Below, piece after piece: positions 23,823 through 31,953 of a DNA stretch of 64,000 nucleotides; within the stretch, counting starts at the first letter, position 1; every line of letters begins with the position of its first letter. The translations under genes and the position numbers were made by a program. The stretch comes from Streptomyces caniscabiei (GTDB lineage Bacteria > Actinomycetota > Actinomycetes > Streptomycetales > Streptomycetaceae). The stretch is from the NCBI RefSeq assembly GCF_014930365.1, contig NZ_JABXWI010000010.1, positions 248,001 through 312,000 on the forward strand, given 5' to 3'. Below the pieces are notes generated by a model. That model saw only the letters and a list, made by a program, of their open reading frames with translations. It did not search any database and was not told the origin of the DNA.

Positions 23823-24260
23823 TCACAGGTTCGTCGTGTTCCTCCCGAACCAGGACGAGTGATTGTGAACCTCCTGCCGGACATGCACAGACGGCCGGCC
23901 CGCCCTGGCCAGCAGCCACAACGCCAGCATCACCACCACCGCCGTCGACCCCCCGACCGCCGCAATCCCGGCCGCGGCCTGACCGACACCCCAGCCGATA
24001 CCGGCCCCCGCCACGCCGGCCCCGATACCCGCGCCGGCCAGGCGCTGCGCAAGCGGATCGAACAACGGCTGCGGGGACAGATCGCGGGCGGAGGCGGCCG
24101 GGACCGGCGCGGGCAGTTGAGACTTCCGGACGGGCACCATCTCCTTGTACGCGCCGGGGATCCACACGACGGGATCGGCCTCGTCGTACAACTCGACCTC
24201 GGACGGCTGCACAAAGCGCCCGGTCTGGGCGTAACTCTGGTACCGCTCAGGTACGGACAT
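23823..24260 (-). CDS. Membrane protein downstream of FtsK/TraB-like gene
   Basis: 145 residues from ATG 24260. Soluble N-terminal part (YQSYAQTGRFVQPSEVELYDE), a Gly/Ala-rich helix, then one clear membrane span (TAVVVMLALWLLARAG) and a His/Asn-rich tail. 10 bp after the translocase gene; probably part of the same membrane module. Confidence 0.55.
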   Translation of the reverse strand: MSVPERYQSYAQTGRFVQPSEVELYDEADPVVWIPGAYKEMVPVRKSQLPAPVPAASARDLSPQPLFDPLAQRLAGAGIGAGVAGAGIGWGVGQAAAGIAAVGGSTAVVVMLALWLLARAGRPSVHVRQEVHNHSSWFGRNTTNL

Positions 24261-24270
24261 GGCGGCTTCC

Positions 24271-26361
24271 TCAGGGCTGGTCAGGGCGAACGGCGTAGCG
24301 GCCGAACTTGGGCTTGTGAATACGGGGGTCGGCGCCGAGCCAGCGGCCGATCGTCGCCGCATGGGGAACCTCAACACCGGGGTACAGGCGGCCAATCGCG
24401 TCACGGATCGCCTCGGGGCCGATCCCATCCGGGCCGGACTTGGCGACGATCTCAAACACCAACTCCCGCCGCGGGTCACCATCCTCGCCCTGCTGGCCCG
24501 CCGGGGGCGGGGCGTCTGCGGTCGGCGCCTTCCAAGTGACGCCGCCGCCCGCGAGGATGTCCATGAACTGCGCGTCCAGATCACCATCGCGCTGGCCGGT
24601 CTCGTTCATCGCCTCGTGCAGCCGACGCCGCGCCGCCTCCGCCTGGTCAATCGCGGCCTGAGCGTCCCCGCCGGCCGGGGTCGTGCCCCAGTTTGCGGTC
24701 ACCCCGCGGCCTTTCCTCTCCGTCACGGGGGTGGACGGCGGCTCCTCCTCCGCAGGCGCTGGCATCGGGCCGCCGAAGAGGTGGTCGGTGTTCATCCACC
24801 GCTGCTCGTACGCCTCCCCGGCCGCACGCCGCGACAGCCCGTCGAGTTCCGGGCGCCGGTCGGCGGTCGCCTTGACAATGTCGATGAGCTGCGCAGGCTT
24901 CACCCGATACACCTTGATCGGGTGGACCTGGCCTTCGTCGTCCCGCACCAGCGCGCACCCCGGGTAAGGGGCGTCCTCAGCGGAGGCGTTGTGGTTGTAG
25001 CCGAAGAAGTAGTTCAGCTCCGCATCGTCGGCGACCTTCATCGCAGCCTTGAACACCGACTGCTTGAGGATCTGCGGATCGGAGATCACATCCTGGGTGG
25101 CCCGCAGCCCGGACGTGGTCTCGTTCACTGCGGCCGCGCGGGCGATCTCCAGGGTCTGCACCAGATTGTCGGCGATGCCCCGGAGAGTCTCGTCGCGCCG
25201 CGAGCGGGTCGAGAAGATCTCCGCGCCCTCGTCGTTGAACACCCGGATCTCCGGCACCTCATGGTCGACGGGCAGCTTGTCGTCGTTCGCGGCGATCTCC
25301 CGGTCCTGATAGCCGACCTTGCGGGCCTTCGCAATCCGCACCAGTGCGAGCGCCATAGCAAGCGCCTTCTGCGGGGTGTCGGCAACCCAGTCGATCGGCG
25401 GACGGCCGGGCCTGCCTGCCGCATGCCAGGCCCGCATCCACTTCAGGGCGAGCCCACCGCCGTTGAGGTCGATGACGAAAGTGATCGAGTCAGTCATGCG
25501 GCACTGGTTGCAGATCATGACGTTCATCAGGTTCGTCTTACCGGAACCACGCCTGCCGACGAGGAGCATCGACGTCTGCCGGTTCACCGGCCCCTCCGCC
25601 GTCCCGTCCGGGAGCACACCGATCGGGGCCGGCGCGTTGACGGTGAGGGGCGAGTAGTCCTCGGGGTAGTCGACGTCGTCGACGAGCCGGTTCACGGTGG
25701 ACACGTGGAGGAGAACCGCGCCGCGGTGCGCGCCGGGCCCGACCTCGACGCCGCAGCCTTCGGGGAGGCGGGCGTCGGAGGCGAGTTGCTCCTTGTAGAC
25801 GCCGATGTCTTTCCAGCGGGTGCCGCCGGCCCCGCATTCCCCGTCGAGGCTGAACCCGCCGCCGGACTCCCACATTTCGACGCCGACGATCTGGACGACG
25901 GCGCCAGCGCACACGCGGACGATGCGGTCCTCCCATTCGTCGGCGATCTTCTGCCGCTTCCCGTCCAAGGTCGCCCGCCGGGCTGCGGCTTCCTGCTCGG
26001 CCCGCTTCTCCTCGGCCTTCGCTTCGACGTGGTGCGCGCCAGCCATCGCCGCGCCCAGACCGAGTGCTCCCGCAGTGAGGCTGCCGAGCATGGTCTGCGA
26101 CCACGGCCCGGTCGCGATGGCCCACGAGCACCAGCCGCCCGCACCCAGCCACCCGGCCGCCCTCAGCGCGAGGGTGGCCGGGGTGACCTTACGGCGGCGC
26201 CCGGCAACGTGCGTGCCAAGCAGACCGGCGCCGGCGGTGAGGGCGGCCCATTCCCACGGCATGCCGAAGGCGTGGCCGGCGTAGCCGACGGCGAGTGCGG
26301 CGATGCCGGTGTTGATGGGGCCGGTGACGGGGCCGTGCTTGGCGTCCCAGTCGAGCTTCAC
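24271..26361 (-). CDS. FtsK/SpoIIIE/TraB-type DNA translocase
   Basis: 696 residues from GTG 26361, preferred because CAGGAGC lies just upstream and beyond the previous stop. Residues about 17-110 hold four hydrophobic spans. A Walker A loop GRRGSGKTN is at 269-276 and a Walker B-like EIRVFNDEGAEIF at 373-383. The C-terminal 65 residues form a winged-helix-like domain (ELVFEIVAKSGPDGIGPEAI). Membrane anchor + hexameric motor + C-terminal wing matches TraB, the single protein that moves double-stranded DNA in Streptomyces conjugation, and FtsK. Unusual in a tailed phage. A partition or DNA-entry role is the alternative. Confidence 0.75.
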   Translation of the reverse strand: MKLDWDAKHGPVTGPINTGIAALAVGYAGHAFGMPWEWAALTAGAGLLGTHVAGRRRKVTPATLALRAAGWLGAGGWCSWAIATGPWSQTMLGSLTAGALGLGAAMAGAHHVEAKAEEKRAEQEAAARRATLDGKRQKIADEWEDRIVRVCAGAVVQIVGVEMWESGGGFSLDGECGAGGTRWKDIGVYKEQLASDARLPEGCGVEVGPGAHRGAVLLHVSTVNRLVDDVDYPEDYSPLTVNAPAPIGVLPDGTAEGPVNRQTSMLLVGRRGSGKTNLMNVMICNQCRMTDSITFVIDLNGGGLALKWMRAWHAAGRPGRPPIDWVADTPQKALAMALALVRIAKARKVGYQDREIAANDDKLPVDHEVPEIRVFNDEGAEIFSTRSRRDETLRGIADNLVQTLEIARAAAVNETTSGLRATQDVISDPQILKQSVFKAAMKVADDAELNYFFGYNHNASAEDAPYPGCALVRDDEGQVHPIKVYRVKPAQLIDIVKATADRRPELDGLSRRAAGEAYEQRWMNTDHLFGGPMPAPAEEEPPSTPVTERKGRGVTANWGTTPAGGDAQAAIDQAEAARRRLHEAMNETGQRDGDLDAQFMDILAGGGVTWKAPTADAPPPAGQQGEDGDPRRELVFEIVAKSGPDGIGPEAIRDAIGRLYPGVEVPHAATIGRWLGADPRIHKPKFGRYAVRPDQP

Positions 26362-26375
26362 GAGCGTGCTCCTGA

Positions 26376-27968
26376 TCAGAGGTTGGTGGAGACGTCCCAC
26401 ATGCGCTCGCCTGTGCGGGGGTTCTCCAGGCGGGCGATGTCGACGTCGTGGAGCTGACGGAACGCGGGCGTCAGTTCGGCGGCGAGTTCAGCGGCCTTGA
26501 GTTGCAGGATGTGGACCTGCCGCATGATCTCGATGATGTTGGGGTGCAGCGGCTGGTTGGCGTCGGCGTTCTCGACGGTGGTCTTCATCGCCTCGGCGTG
26601 CAGGCGCAGCGCTTCCTCCAGCCCGGCGAAGTCGGCGCCGACTTGGAGCATGCCGGTGGGCTGGTAGGCGGCGGCGGCGCGGGCCATCTCGGTTGCGGCG
26701 GCGATGAAGTGGTGTCCTCCACCGGGCATGGCGGGTCCTCCTGTGTTGGGGCGGGTCGGGTTGGTGTTGGTGGGGCGGCGCACGGTGTCGGCGACCGACG
26801 GGGCGGCTGGCGTGTCGTCGGTCTCGGTGCGGGTCTTGCGGCGGCGCTTCCACACGTTCTTCAGCCGGTCGAGAGCACCGTGACGGCCACGGGTCATGAG
26901 CGCCCACGCCCCGGCGGCGAGCGCGCATACCCCGTCCCAGAGGGCGCCGCGAGCCCGTTTCGCCTCGCGGGCTACCGCCTGGCGGACGGCGGCGGTGTAG
27001 GGGCGGGCGGCTTTCTGTACGGCGCGCGCCAGGCGGCCGGCGGCGGCCTTGAGGGTCTGCGCCTTCCCGCCGGGCTTTCCGCCACTGCCCTGGCTGGTCT
27101 TGGTGGCGAGGTCTTTCGCCGCGCGCTTCAGGGCTTTCTTCGCGGCCTTCTCCGTAGCGGCGGCCGCCTTCTTCTGCTGGCGCCGGGAGACCTTGTCGGA
27201 GCCGGGGCGGTGGCGGCCCGGCGGAGTGTGGCGTCCGGTGCTCGGGCCGAACAGTCCGCCACGCAAGCCGGGCTTCCCGCCACCGAGCGGGCTGCCAGAT
27301 CCGCTACCCGACGGGCCGACGGGCGGCTTGCTGCCGCTACGGGCGAGGCCGCTACGGGACCCGCTACCGGCCGCGCTACGGCCGCCACTGGCGCTACGGA
27401 GAAGGCCGCTACCACCCTTCCGTAGCCCTCCCGGGGAGCCGCTACGCAGGCCGCCACCGCCACCGCCACGCGACCCCCGGGGCGTACTGGCGCCACCGGC
27501 ACGGGCTGCCACGCCACGACGGACGGCGGCCCGTCGGCGGAGCACCGCGGCCGTAGCTCCCGCCGCCACGACCACGCCTGTGGCGGCCAGCGCGACCGGC
27601 CCGCCCGCGCTGTAGGCGGCGGTCGCGCTGAGGGTGGTGACGTTTCCGGCGCCCGCGATCACGGGGCCCATGGGGAGACCTCGCGTGCGGCGCTGCTTCT
27701 CCACGGCGGGGGGTTCGGGGACGGGCCACTCGGCGGGCCAGGCGAGGACCGGGGACGGGCGGGCCTGCTCCTGTGTCGGCGGATCGGGCGGCGCGTCGGG
27801 GGTGGTCGGGGCTGGTGCGGGGGCGGGTGTCTTGGTGCGGGCCACGGGGGTCTTCCTCACTGTGACTGGAACTGTGACTGCAGTCGTTCCGGCGGCGGGG
27901 CGGGGTGGTTCGTGCTGTTCAGGGGGCGGTTCGGGGTGTGACTGCAGTACGGCTGCAGCCGCGGTCAC
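26376..27968 (-). CDS. Large basic membrane-associated protein, transfer-module-like
   Basis: 530 residues, GTG start. Pro-rich N-terminus (about 1-90), two or so hydrophobic stretches at about 97-145, a Gly/Ser/Arg low-complexity region (about 155-260), a Lys/Ala-rich helical part, another hydrophobic patch and a conserved-looking C-terminus (GGHHFIAAATEMARAAAAY, MLQVGADFAGLEEALRLHAEAM). Proteins of this layout accompany TraB/FtsK-like genes in actinobacterial mobile elements. The exact role is unknown. The low-complexity DNA carries a GCTAC repeat array. Confidence 0.5.
   Translation of the reverse strand: MTAAAAVLQSHPEPPPEQHEPPRPAAGTTAVTVPVTVRKTPVARTKTPAPAPAPTTPDAPPDPPTQEQARPSPVLAWPAEWPVPEPPAVEKQRRTRGLPMGPVIAGAGNVTTLSATAAYSAGGPVALAATGVVVAAGATAAVLRRRAAVRRGVAARAGGASTPRGSRGGGGGGLRSGSPGGLRKGGSGLLRSASGGRSAAGSGSRSGLARSGSKPPVGPSGSGSGSPLGGGKPGLRGGLFGPSTGRHTPPGRHRPGSDKVSRRQQKKAAAATEKAAKKALKRAAKDLATKTSQGSGGKPGGKAQTLKAAAGRLARAVQKAARPYTAAVRQAVAREAKRARGALWDGVCALAAGAWALMTRGRHGALDRLKNVWKRRRKTRTETDDTPAAPSVADTVRRPTNTNPTRPNTGGPAMPGGGHHFIAAATEMARAAAAYQPTGMLQVGADFAGLEEALRLHAEAMKTTVENADANQPLHPNIIEIMRQVHILQLKAAELAAELTPAFRQLHDVDIARLENPRTGERMWDVSTNL
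27303..27444. repeat. Polar GCTAC short-repeat cluster
   Basis: Eight plus-strand GCTAC copies (27303, 27335, 27350, 27363, 27374, 27392, 27408, 27440; most as CCGCTAC) and one inverted copy (about 27421) within 142 bp. Further plus-strand copies occur at about 28276, 28391 and 28672. On the coding strand each encodes Arg-Ser or Gly-Ser with the same CGTAGC or GGTAGC codons, so the bias is at DNA level. Streptomyces TraB proteins bind short clustered repeats; a similar target is possible. Confidence 0.45.
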
Positions 27969-27970
27969 GG

Positions 27971-28951
27971 TCAGGCGGCACGCGGGCCGGGCAGGCCGGG
28001 GTTCTCCTTACGGACCTGGGAGCGGATCTTCCGGGCCTGCTGCTCGCTGTTCGCAAGGCCGGCGGCGCCGAGGGCGGTGACGATGTCGGACTGGATGGGC
28101 TGGTGGTTGAGGCGGAGCCAGAGTTCGCGGACGACGTACTGGGGGGTGCCGGGCTCGTAGCAGACGACTGGCTGCTCGGGGGCGGCGGTCGGCGCGGGCG
28201 TGGCTTCGGCCTCGGGTGGCGTGACGGTCTTCGCGGTGACGGTGGCGCGCGGCGCCCTGGGGGTGGCGGTCGCGGCCGCTACCGGGTGGCGGGGGGTGGC
28301 GGGCGGGAGTTCGTGGCCGGTGTGGAGCATGGCGGCCAGAGCGGTGTTGGCGCCTTCGACGACGCGAATGTTCTGCACGTCGGTGAGGGCGCTACCGAGG
28401 GTGGCGTCGCCGTGGCCGAGCTGGCCCATGAGCCGCCACGCCACGAGCTCCGACACCTTCTGAACCCACGGCCACGGATGGCGCTCGGCGCGCGCCCGGT
28501 GGAAAGCGATCCGCCGTAGCGTGGCGGCGTTACGGCGCTGCGCCTCCACGTCGACATCGGTGCGGAACACGACGACACGGCGCGCGAGGAGACCGACGCC
28601 TTCCGCAGCCCCGCACATACCGAGTGGCATGAGCGCGTACAGGATCCGCTCGGTGGGGGTGTCGGCGACCGCTACGCCCATGGTGGAGGCGGCGAGCGGG
28701 CCGAGCCACAGGAAGACGCGTACGACGGCGGGCGAGGACTGGCCGAGCATGGTGAGGACGAGCATCACCAGGGCTGCGACGAGGGTGACGCCTTCGCCGG
28801 CGGCGACGGCTCCGGCTGCGGTGGCGGCGCGGCCGAACTCGGCGACGATGTTGGTGTAGGTGCCCCAGCCGCCGACGGCACCGACGGCGATCATCGGGAG
28901 TGTGGCGAGGACGAGGACGGTCTTCTGTCCCCAGCTCAGCTTCTTGTTCAC
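27971..28951 (-). CDS. Four-span membrane protein with C-terminal wing-like domain (DUF2637-type)
   Basis: 326 residues from GTG 28951 with CGGAG upstream. The N-terminal half has about four spans (TVLVLATLPMIAVGAVGGW, GVTLVAALVMLVLTML, VFLWLGPLAASTMGV, ALMPLGMCGAAEGVGLLA). A cytoplasmic part follows, and a C-terminal helix-rich segment (VRELWLRLNHQPIQSDIVTALGAAG) resembles a DNA-binding wing. DUF2637-like proteins are typical of Streptomyces plasmids and integrative conjugative elements, next to TraB/Spd genes. 2 bp before the 530-residue partner. Confidence 0.6.
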   Translation of the reverse strand: MNKKLSWGQKTVLVLATLPMIAVGAVGGWGTYTNIVAEFGRAATAAGAVAAGEGVTLVAALVMLVLTMLGQSSPAVVRVFLWLGPLAASTMGVAVADTPTERILYALMPLGMCGAAEGVGLLARRVVVFRTDVDVEAQRRNAATLRRIAFHRARAERHPWPWVQKVSELVAWRLMGQLGHGDATLGSALTDVQNIRVVEGANTALAAMLHTGHELPPATPRHPVAAATATPRAPRATVTAKTVTPPEAEATPAPTAAPEQPVVCYEPGTPQYVVRELWLRLNHQPIQSDIVTALGAAGLANSEQQARKIRSQVRKENPGLPGPRAA

Positions 28952-28973
28952 GGTGACGGCTCCGTGGGGGTGG

Positions 28974-29180
28974 CTAGCGGTAGCGCCAGGCGAGGGCGGC
29001 GAATCCGCCGGCGATGAGGGCGGGCGTGGTGAGTTCGGCGTACAGGGCGGCGATGGTGAGGAGCGTGAAGCCCCAGCGGGAGATGGGTGCGCAGAGGGTG
29101 TTGGCGAGGGGGGATCGGGCGCGGAGGCGTTGGCGGCGGCGTTTGCAGGTGGGGCAGGGCTGGCGGGTGGGGGTGGCCAC
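28974..29180 (-). CDS. Small membrane protein with zinc-ribbon N-terminus
   Basis: 68 residues, GTG with AAAGGAG. CPTCKRRRQRLRAR then a membrane-prone C-terminal part (GFTLLTIAALYAELTTPALI). Opens the transfer-like block. Confidence 0.6.
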   Translation of the reverse strand: MATPTRQPCPTCKRRRQRLRARSPLANTLCAPISRWGFTLLTIAALYAELTTPALIAGGFAALAWRYR

Positions 29181-29274
29181 GGCGGGTGCTCCTTTCGGGG
29201 CGGTGTGGGTGGCTGGTGGATTTCCAGGGCCCGCATCCGGTGGGGATGTGGGCCGTGGGCTACCGGTCAGCCGG

Positions 29275-29448
29275 TCAGTGCTGTTCTTCGACCTCGGGTA
29301 TGCCGTTGATTTCGTAGCCGTGGCGGGCGCATTCGTTCATGGTTTCGATCCGGGCTGCCCTCGCCGATGCGGCGTGGATGGTTCCGGTGATTTCGTGTCG
29401 GGTGTTGGCGCGGACTTCGGTGGCGGTGGCGGTGACCTTGAACTTCAT
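29275..29448 (-). CDS. Small hypothetical protein
   Basis: 57 residues from ATG 29448 with AGGAAGG. Begins KFKVTATATEVRANTRHEI and ends EINGIPEVEEQH. Beta-prone; no family recognised. Confidence 0.6.
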   Translation of the reverse strand: MKFKVTATATEVRANTRHEITGTIHAASARAARIETMNECARHGYEINGIPEVEEQH

Positions 29449-29494
29449 GGGGGGGTGCCTTCCTGTGAGGGGTTGGGGTGGTGCGGCCAGGGGT

Positions 29495-29530
29495 GCCGCC
29501 TCCGCGCCGGGGGTTGTACGCGGAGGCGGC
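29495..29530 (-). terminator. Hairpin terminator
   Basis: Perfect 12-bp stem (GCCGCCTCCGCG / CGCGGAGGCGGC), 12-nt loop, just after the stop of the small gene at 29542. Confidence 0.7.
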
Positions 29531-29541
29531 GGTCTGTGGGT

Positions 29542-29640
29542 TCAGCGGATGTTGAGGGCGACGGCGAGTGCGGTGCAGGTGGCGAGGAGTGCGAGGACGC
29601 TGAGGGTGCGCATGGTGGCCCGGCTGGGCGGGCGGCTCAT
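29542..29640 (-). CDS. 32-residue single-span peptide
   Basis: ATG 29640 overlaps the upstream stop (ATGA). Basic start then a hydrophobic run (LSVLALLATCTALAVAL). The overlap and the following terminator support a real small gene; function unknown. Confidence 0.45.
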   Translation of the reverse strand: MSRPPSRATMRTLSVLALLATCTALAVALNIR

Positions 29641-29825
29641 TGCGGGGCCTCGGTGTCAGCGGCGACGATCCGGCTGACGGCTTCGAGTTGGGGTTCGGGG
29701 AGGTGGCCGACGATGGCGTTGACGTCGGCGCGGATTTCGTCGTCGGTCTTGCCGAGGGCGTCGCCGAGGCGGACTGCGGTCTGTGCTTGGTCGGCGAGCT
29801 TGGAGAGGTTGGGCTGCTGTGTCAC
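29637..29825 (-). CDS. Small hypothetical protein
   Basis: 62 residues, GTG start overlapping the previous stop. Acidic, helical (LADQAQTAVRLGDALGKTDD, IRADVNAIVGHL). No family recognised. Confidence 0.55.
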   Translation of the reverse strand: MTQQPNLSKLADQAQTAVRLGDALGKTDDEIRADVNAIVGHLPEPQLEAVSRIVAADTEAPQ

Positions 29826-30049
29826 TTCTTCCGCCCCGCCTTCAGTGCCTCGTCGGCGCTGTGTCCGGCGGCGATGGCTTCGTCGTAGCGGGTGTTGGCG
29901 ACGAGTTCGGCGGCGCGCCAGTTGAGGTCGTCGTCGCAGTTGCGGATGCCGACCTCTTGCGCGATGTCGCGGCAGTTCTGGGCGGCTTGGGCGTAGGCAT
30001 CCAGCGCGGGGGTGGGCCGGTCTTGGGGTTGGCCGTTACGCTCTTGCAC
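29822..30049 (-). CDS. Small hypothetical protein
   Basis: 75 residues, GTG with GGAAGGA. Helical (LDAYAQAAQNCRDIAQEVG). First gene of the leftward block, divergent from the HTH operon at 30220. Confidence 0.55.
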   Translation of the reverse strand: MQERNGQPQDRPTPALDAYAQAAQNCRDIAQEVGIRNCDDDLNWRAAELVANTRYDEAIAAGHSADEALKAGRKK

Positions 30050-30083
30050 GGCTGTCCTTCCTGTTCGCAGCAGGTGGATGGCT

Positions 30084-30119
30084 TGCCCCGGCCGGAGCTC
30101 TGACCTTCCGACCGGGGCA
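30084..30119. repeat. Hairpin in divergent intergenic region
   Basis: Arms TGCCCCGG (30084-30091) and CCGGGGCA (30112-30119) with partial inner pairing. Lies in the leader of the leftward transcript; could be a leader structure or regulatory site. Confidence 0.35.
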
Positions 30120-30160
30120 CTTCTGTTGGTGCGACGGCGGAGCTGCTTCCTCCATCGCGT

Positions 30161-30180
30161 TGTTCAGAGTACTCTGAACA
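30161..30180. promoter_or_regulatory. Perfect 20-bp palindromic operator
   Basis: TGTTCAGAGTACTCTGAACA is a perfect 20-bp palindrome between divergent operons, 40 bp before the HTH gene at 30220. Likely its operator. Confidence 0.65.
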
Positions 30181-30219
30181 CGCAAGGATGGAAAGGCGCT
30201 CCGCAGAGAGGGAGCTGCC

Positions 30220-30543
30220 GTGTCGAGTGAGGAGGTCGAGCGGGTGACCGACGCCATCGACGCACTCGGAGAGATCCCGGACCCGAAGCAGAGGGCTCAC
30301 GATCTGTCGGAGCTTCTGGACCAGTGGCCCGACCAGCACGCCCGGATCAGGGCGATGCGGAAGACCGCGTTCGAGGAGCTCAATAACGATGGGATGACCT
30401 ATCGGCAGATCGCTGCCGAGTTCGGCATCAGCGTCGCGCGCGTCGGACAGATCATGACCGGAGTGACGAACCCGAGGACGCAGAAGAACCCGCCGCCGCC
30501 GAAGCGGCCCCGTAAGAAGCCTGAGCCTGAGGAGCCAGCGTGA
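30220..30543 (+). CDS. Helix-turn-helix regulator
   Basis: 107 residues, GTG with GAGGGAG. Helical N-terminal half, then an HTH of sigma-70 region 4/resolvase type (MTYRQIAAEFGISVARVGQIM) and a Pro/Lys-rich tail. First gene of a three-gene plus operon preceded by a perfect palindrome, so probably autoregulated. Confidence 0.7.
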   Translation: MSSEEVERVTDAIDALGEIPDPKQRAHDLSELLDQWPDQHARIRAMRKTAFEELNNDGMTYRQIAAEFGISVARVGQIMTGVTNPRTQKNPPPPKRPRKKPEPEEPA

Positions 30544-30815
30544 GTACCACCGTTGATCCGCGTATCGCGATCCTGTCCGACCTGTCCGATCCGCCGTACA
30601 ACGAGGTGACCGAGACGCGCTGCGTGCCGTGGGACGACGCGGTGAAGATGCTCGCCGCCTACCGGGCCAAGGTGCTACGCCTGGCTGCCGAGGCAGTCGA
30701 GCAGGAGTTCCTCGACGGGATCACCGACTCGGACCAGGACCAGACGTGGAACGCGGCGGTGAAGGCGATCGCCACAGCACTGCGGCAGTCGGCCGAGCGT
30801 CCTGAGGAGGGGTAG
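30540..30815 (+). CDS. Hypothetical protein
   Basis: 91 residues, GTG start in GTGA overlap with the regulator. Helical C-terminal half (YRAKVLRLAAEAVEQEFLDG). No family recognised. Confidence 0.55.
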   Translation: MSTTVDPRIAILSDLSDPPYNEVTETRCVPWDDAVKMLAAYRAKVLRLAAEAVEQEFLDGITDSDQDQTWNAAVKAIATALRQSAERPEEG

Positions 30816-31201
30816 TGGTGGAGGATCTTGTGCGCTGGCTCAACACCCAGCTCGACACCGACGCGGAGAAGGCGCGGGCGGCGACGCCCGGCCCGTGGAC
30901 GGTGGACAGCGAGTCGCACGCTGAGGCAATCCGTTCGGCCAGCGGCACGGACGTTGTGGCGGGCGGCCGGTGGGGCGGTGAGGCGTCCGTGTTTGAGTCG
31001 GATGAGGACGCCGCCCACATTGCGGCGTGGGATCCGGCGCGGGTGCTGCGGGAGGTCGACAGCAAGAGGCGGGTGCTCGGAGCGATCGAGCATCTACTTG
31101 GTCAGGTAGACGATCCGTTCGCAGGCGTGGATGGCGTTCTCCGCCTGCTTGCGGTCCCGTACGCTGACCGGCCCGGCTACCGAGAGGAGTGGCGGCCGTG
31201 A
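30815..31201 (+). CDS. DUF6221-like protein
   Basis: 128 residues, start overlapping the previous TAG. LVRWLNTQLDTDAEKARAATPGPW, then AHIAAWDPARVLREVDSKRRVL and a RPGYREEWRP end; this is the usual layout of DUF6221 proteins common in Streptomyces and its phages. Function unknown. Confidence 0.7.
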   Translation: MVEDLVRWLNTQLDTDAEKARAATPGPWTVDSESHAEAIRSASGTDVVAGGRWGGEASVFESDEDAAHIAAWDPARVLREVDSKRRVLGAIEHLLGQVDDPFAGVDGVLRLLAVPYADRPGYREEWRP

Positions 31202-31586
31202 GCGACACCGCGTGGGGCTGAACCCCTCGAACAGCAACGCCCCCTTCCGCACCTGTCGGGAGGGGGCGTCGTGTTGTGTAGCAGGCTGGCCTGCCGGAGC
31301 AGAGGACGACGGGCCAACACGCTCAGGGTAGCGCGCGTGTACGACAGTGGGCGTCCGCTCGGGGTGAACGGACGCCCAGGGCGCGGAGTCTGTGACCCTT
31401 GGCCTTCCGGCACGGGCGGCGCGCACCGCCTTCGGTCGTCCCTGTTGCCAGCAACTTCCTACGCGGGTCCCAAGAGACCTTGGCCGTCAAGCGGCTCCGG
31501 CGTTCGCGTCATGCCGTTGGGCCAGGATGCCACGCCGCGCCCGCTACCGTCAGCGCAGTACCGGTACGACCGAGAGCGAGACTCCG
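31202..31586. terminator. Gene-free stretch with two hairpins
   Basis: Hairpin 31237-31269 (ACGCCCCC/GGGGGCGT arms) lies 35 bp after the plus-operon stop and probably terminates it. Hairpin 31350-31378 (GGGCGTCC/GGACGCCC) follows. I see no convincing gene or tRNA in the rest of this 385-bp interval. Confidence 0.5.
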
Positions 31587-31712
31587 ATGACCAGCCAACC
31601 GCCCCGCATCCCGCTCGCCCAACTCGCCGCACGACGCCCGTCGCCGACACTCGCCCGACTCCTCGCGCAGACGAGGAAGCGGCGGGCCGGCGAGTTCAAC
31701 TCGTCGATCTGA
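31587..31712 (+). CDS. Possible 41-residue basic peptide
   Basis: ATG 31587 to TGA 31712, rich in Arg/Pro/Leu (LAQLAARRPSPTLARLLAQ). Only weak ribosome-binding sequence; its end overlaps the end of the convergent PadR-like gene by 17 bp. Could be chance. Confidence 0.3.
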   Translation: MTSQPPRIPLAQLAARRPSPTLARLLAQTRKRRAGEFNSSI

Positions 31713-31953
31713 CGCCCGCCCGGCCAAGCCCTGCCGCCGCGCGCCCGCGCGCCGTCAGCTCGTAGGCGGCCACCCCGCGCGGCCCGCCCACGCAGTCGAT
31801 CCAGCCGGCCGCGAGGAGCCGGTGCAGCGCGGGGTAGATCGTGGCGGGCCCGTAGCAGGTGACGCGTTGCAGGTCGAGGGCGGTGACGGGCCGGCCGGTG
31901 AGGTCGAGGGTGTTGGTGATGCGGCGGATCTTCCGCTGGAGTCGGACGGTCAT
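31696..31953 (-). CDS. PadR-like winged-helix protein
   Basis: 85 residues from ATG 31953 (ATGA overlap). PadR-type wing: LDLQRVTCYGPATIYPALHRL then LLAAGWIDCVGG and AYELTARGRAA. Terminal gene of an operon running from 34.8 kb; may regulate the early region. Confidence 0.7.
   Translation of the reverse strand: MTVRLQRKIRRITNTLDLTGRPVTALDLQRVTCYGPATIYPALHRLLAAGWIDCVGGPRGVAAYELTARGRAAAGLGRAGVRSTS

Noticed and set aside
24259..26457. 732-codon plus-strand open frame
   Set aside because: Shadow of the FtsK/TraB-like gene; no domain and no plausible start signal.
27299..27500. CRISPR-like repeat
   Set aside because: Units are only 5-7 bp with irregular 10-18 bp spacing in a Gly/Ser/Arg coding region; no repeats of CRISPR length and no cas genes.
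31202..31586. Possible tRNA gene in the gene-free interval
   Set aside because: Several hairpins but no clover-leaf with a T-arm GTTCRA box; no anticodon arm of correct spacing found.
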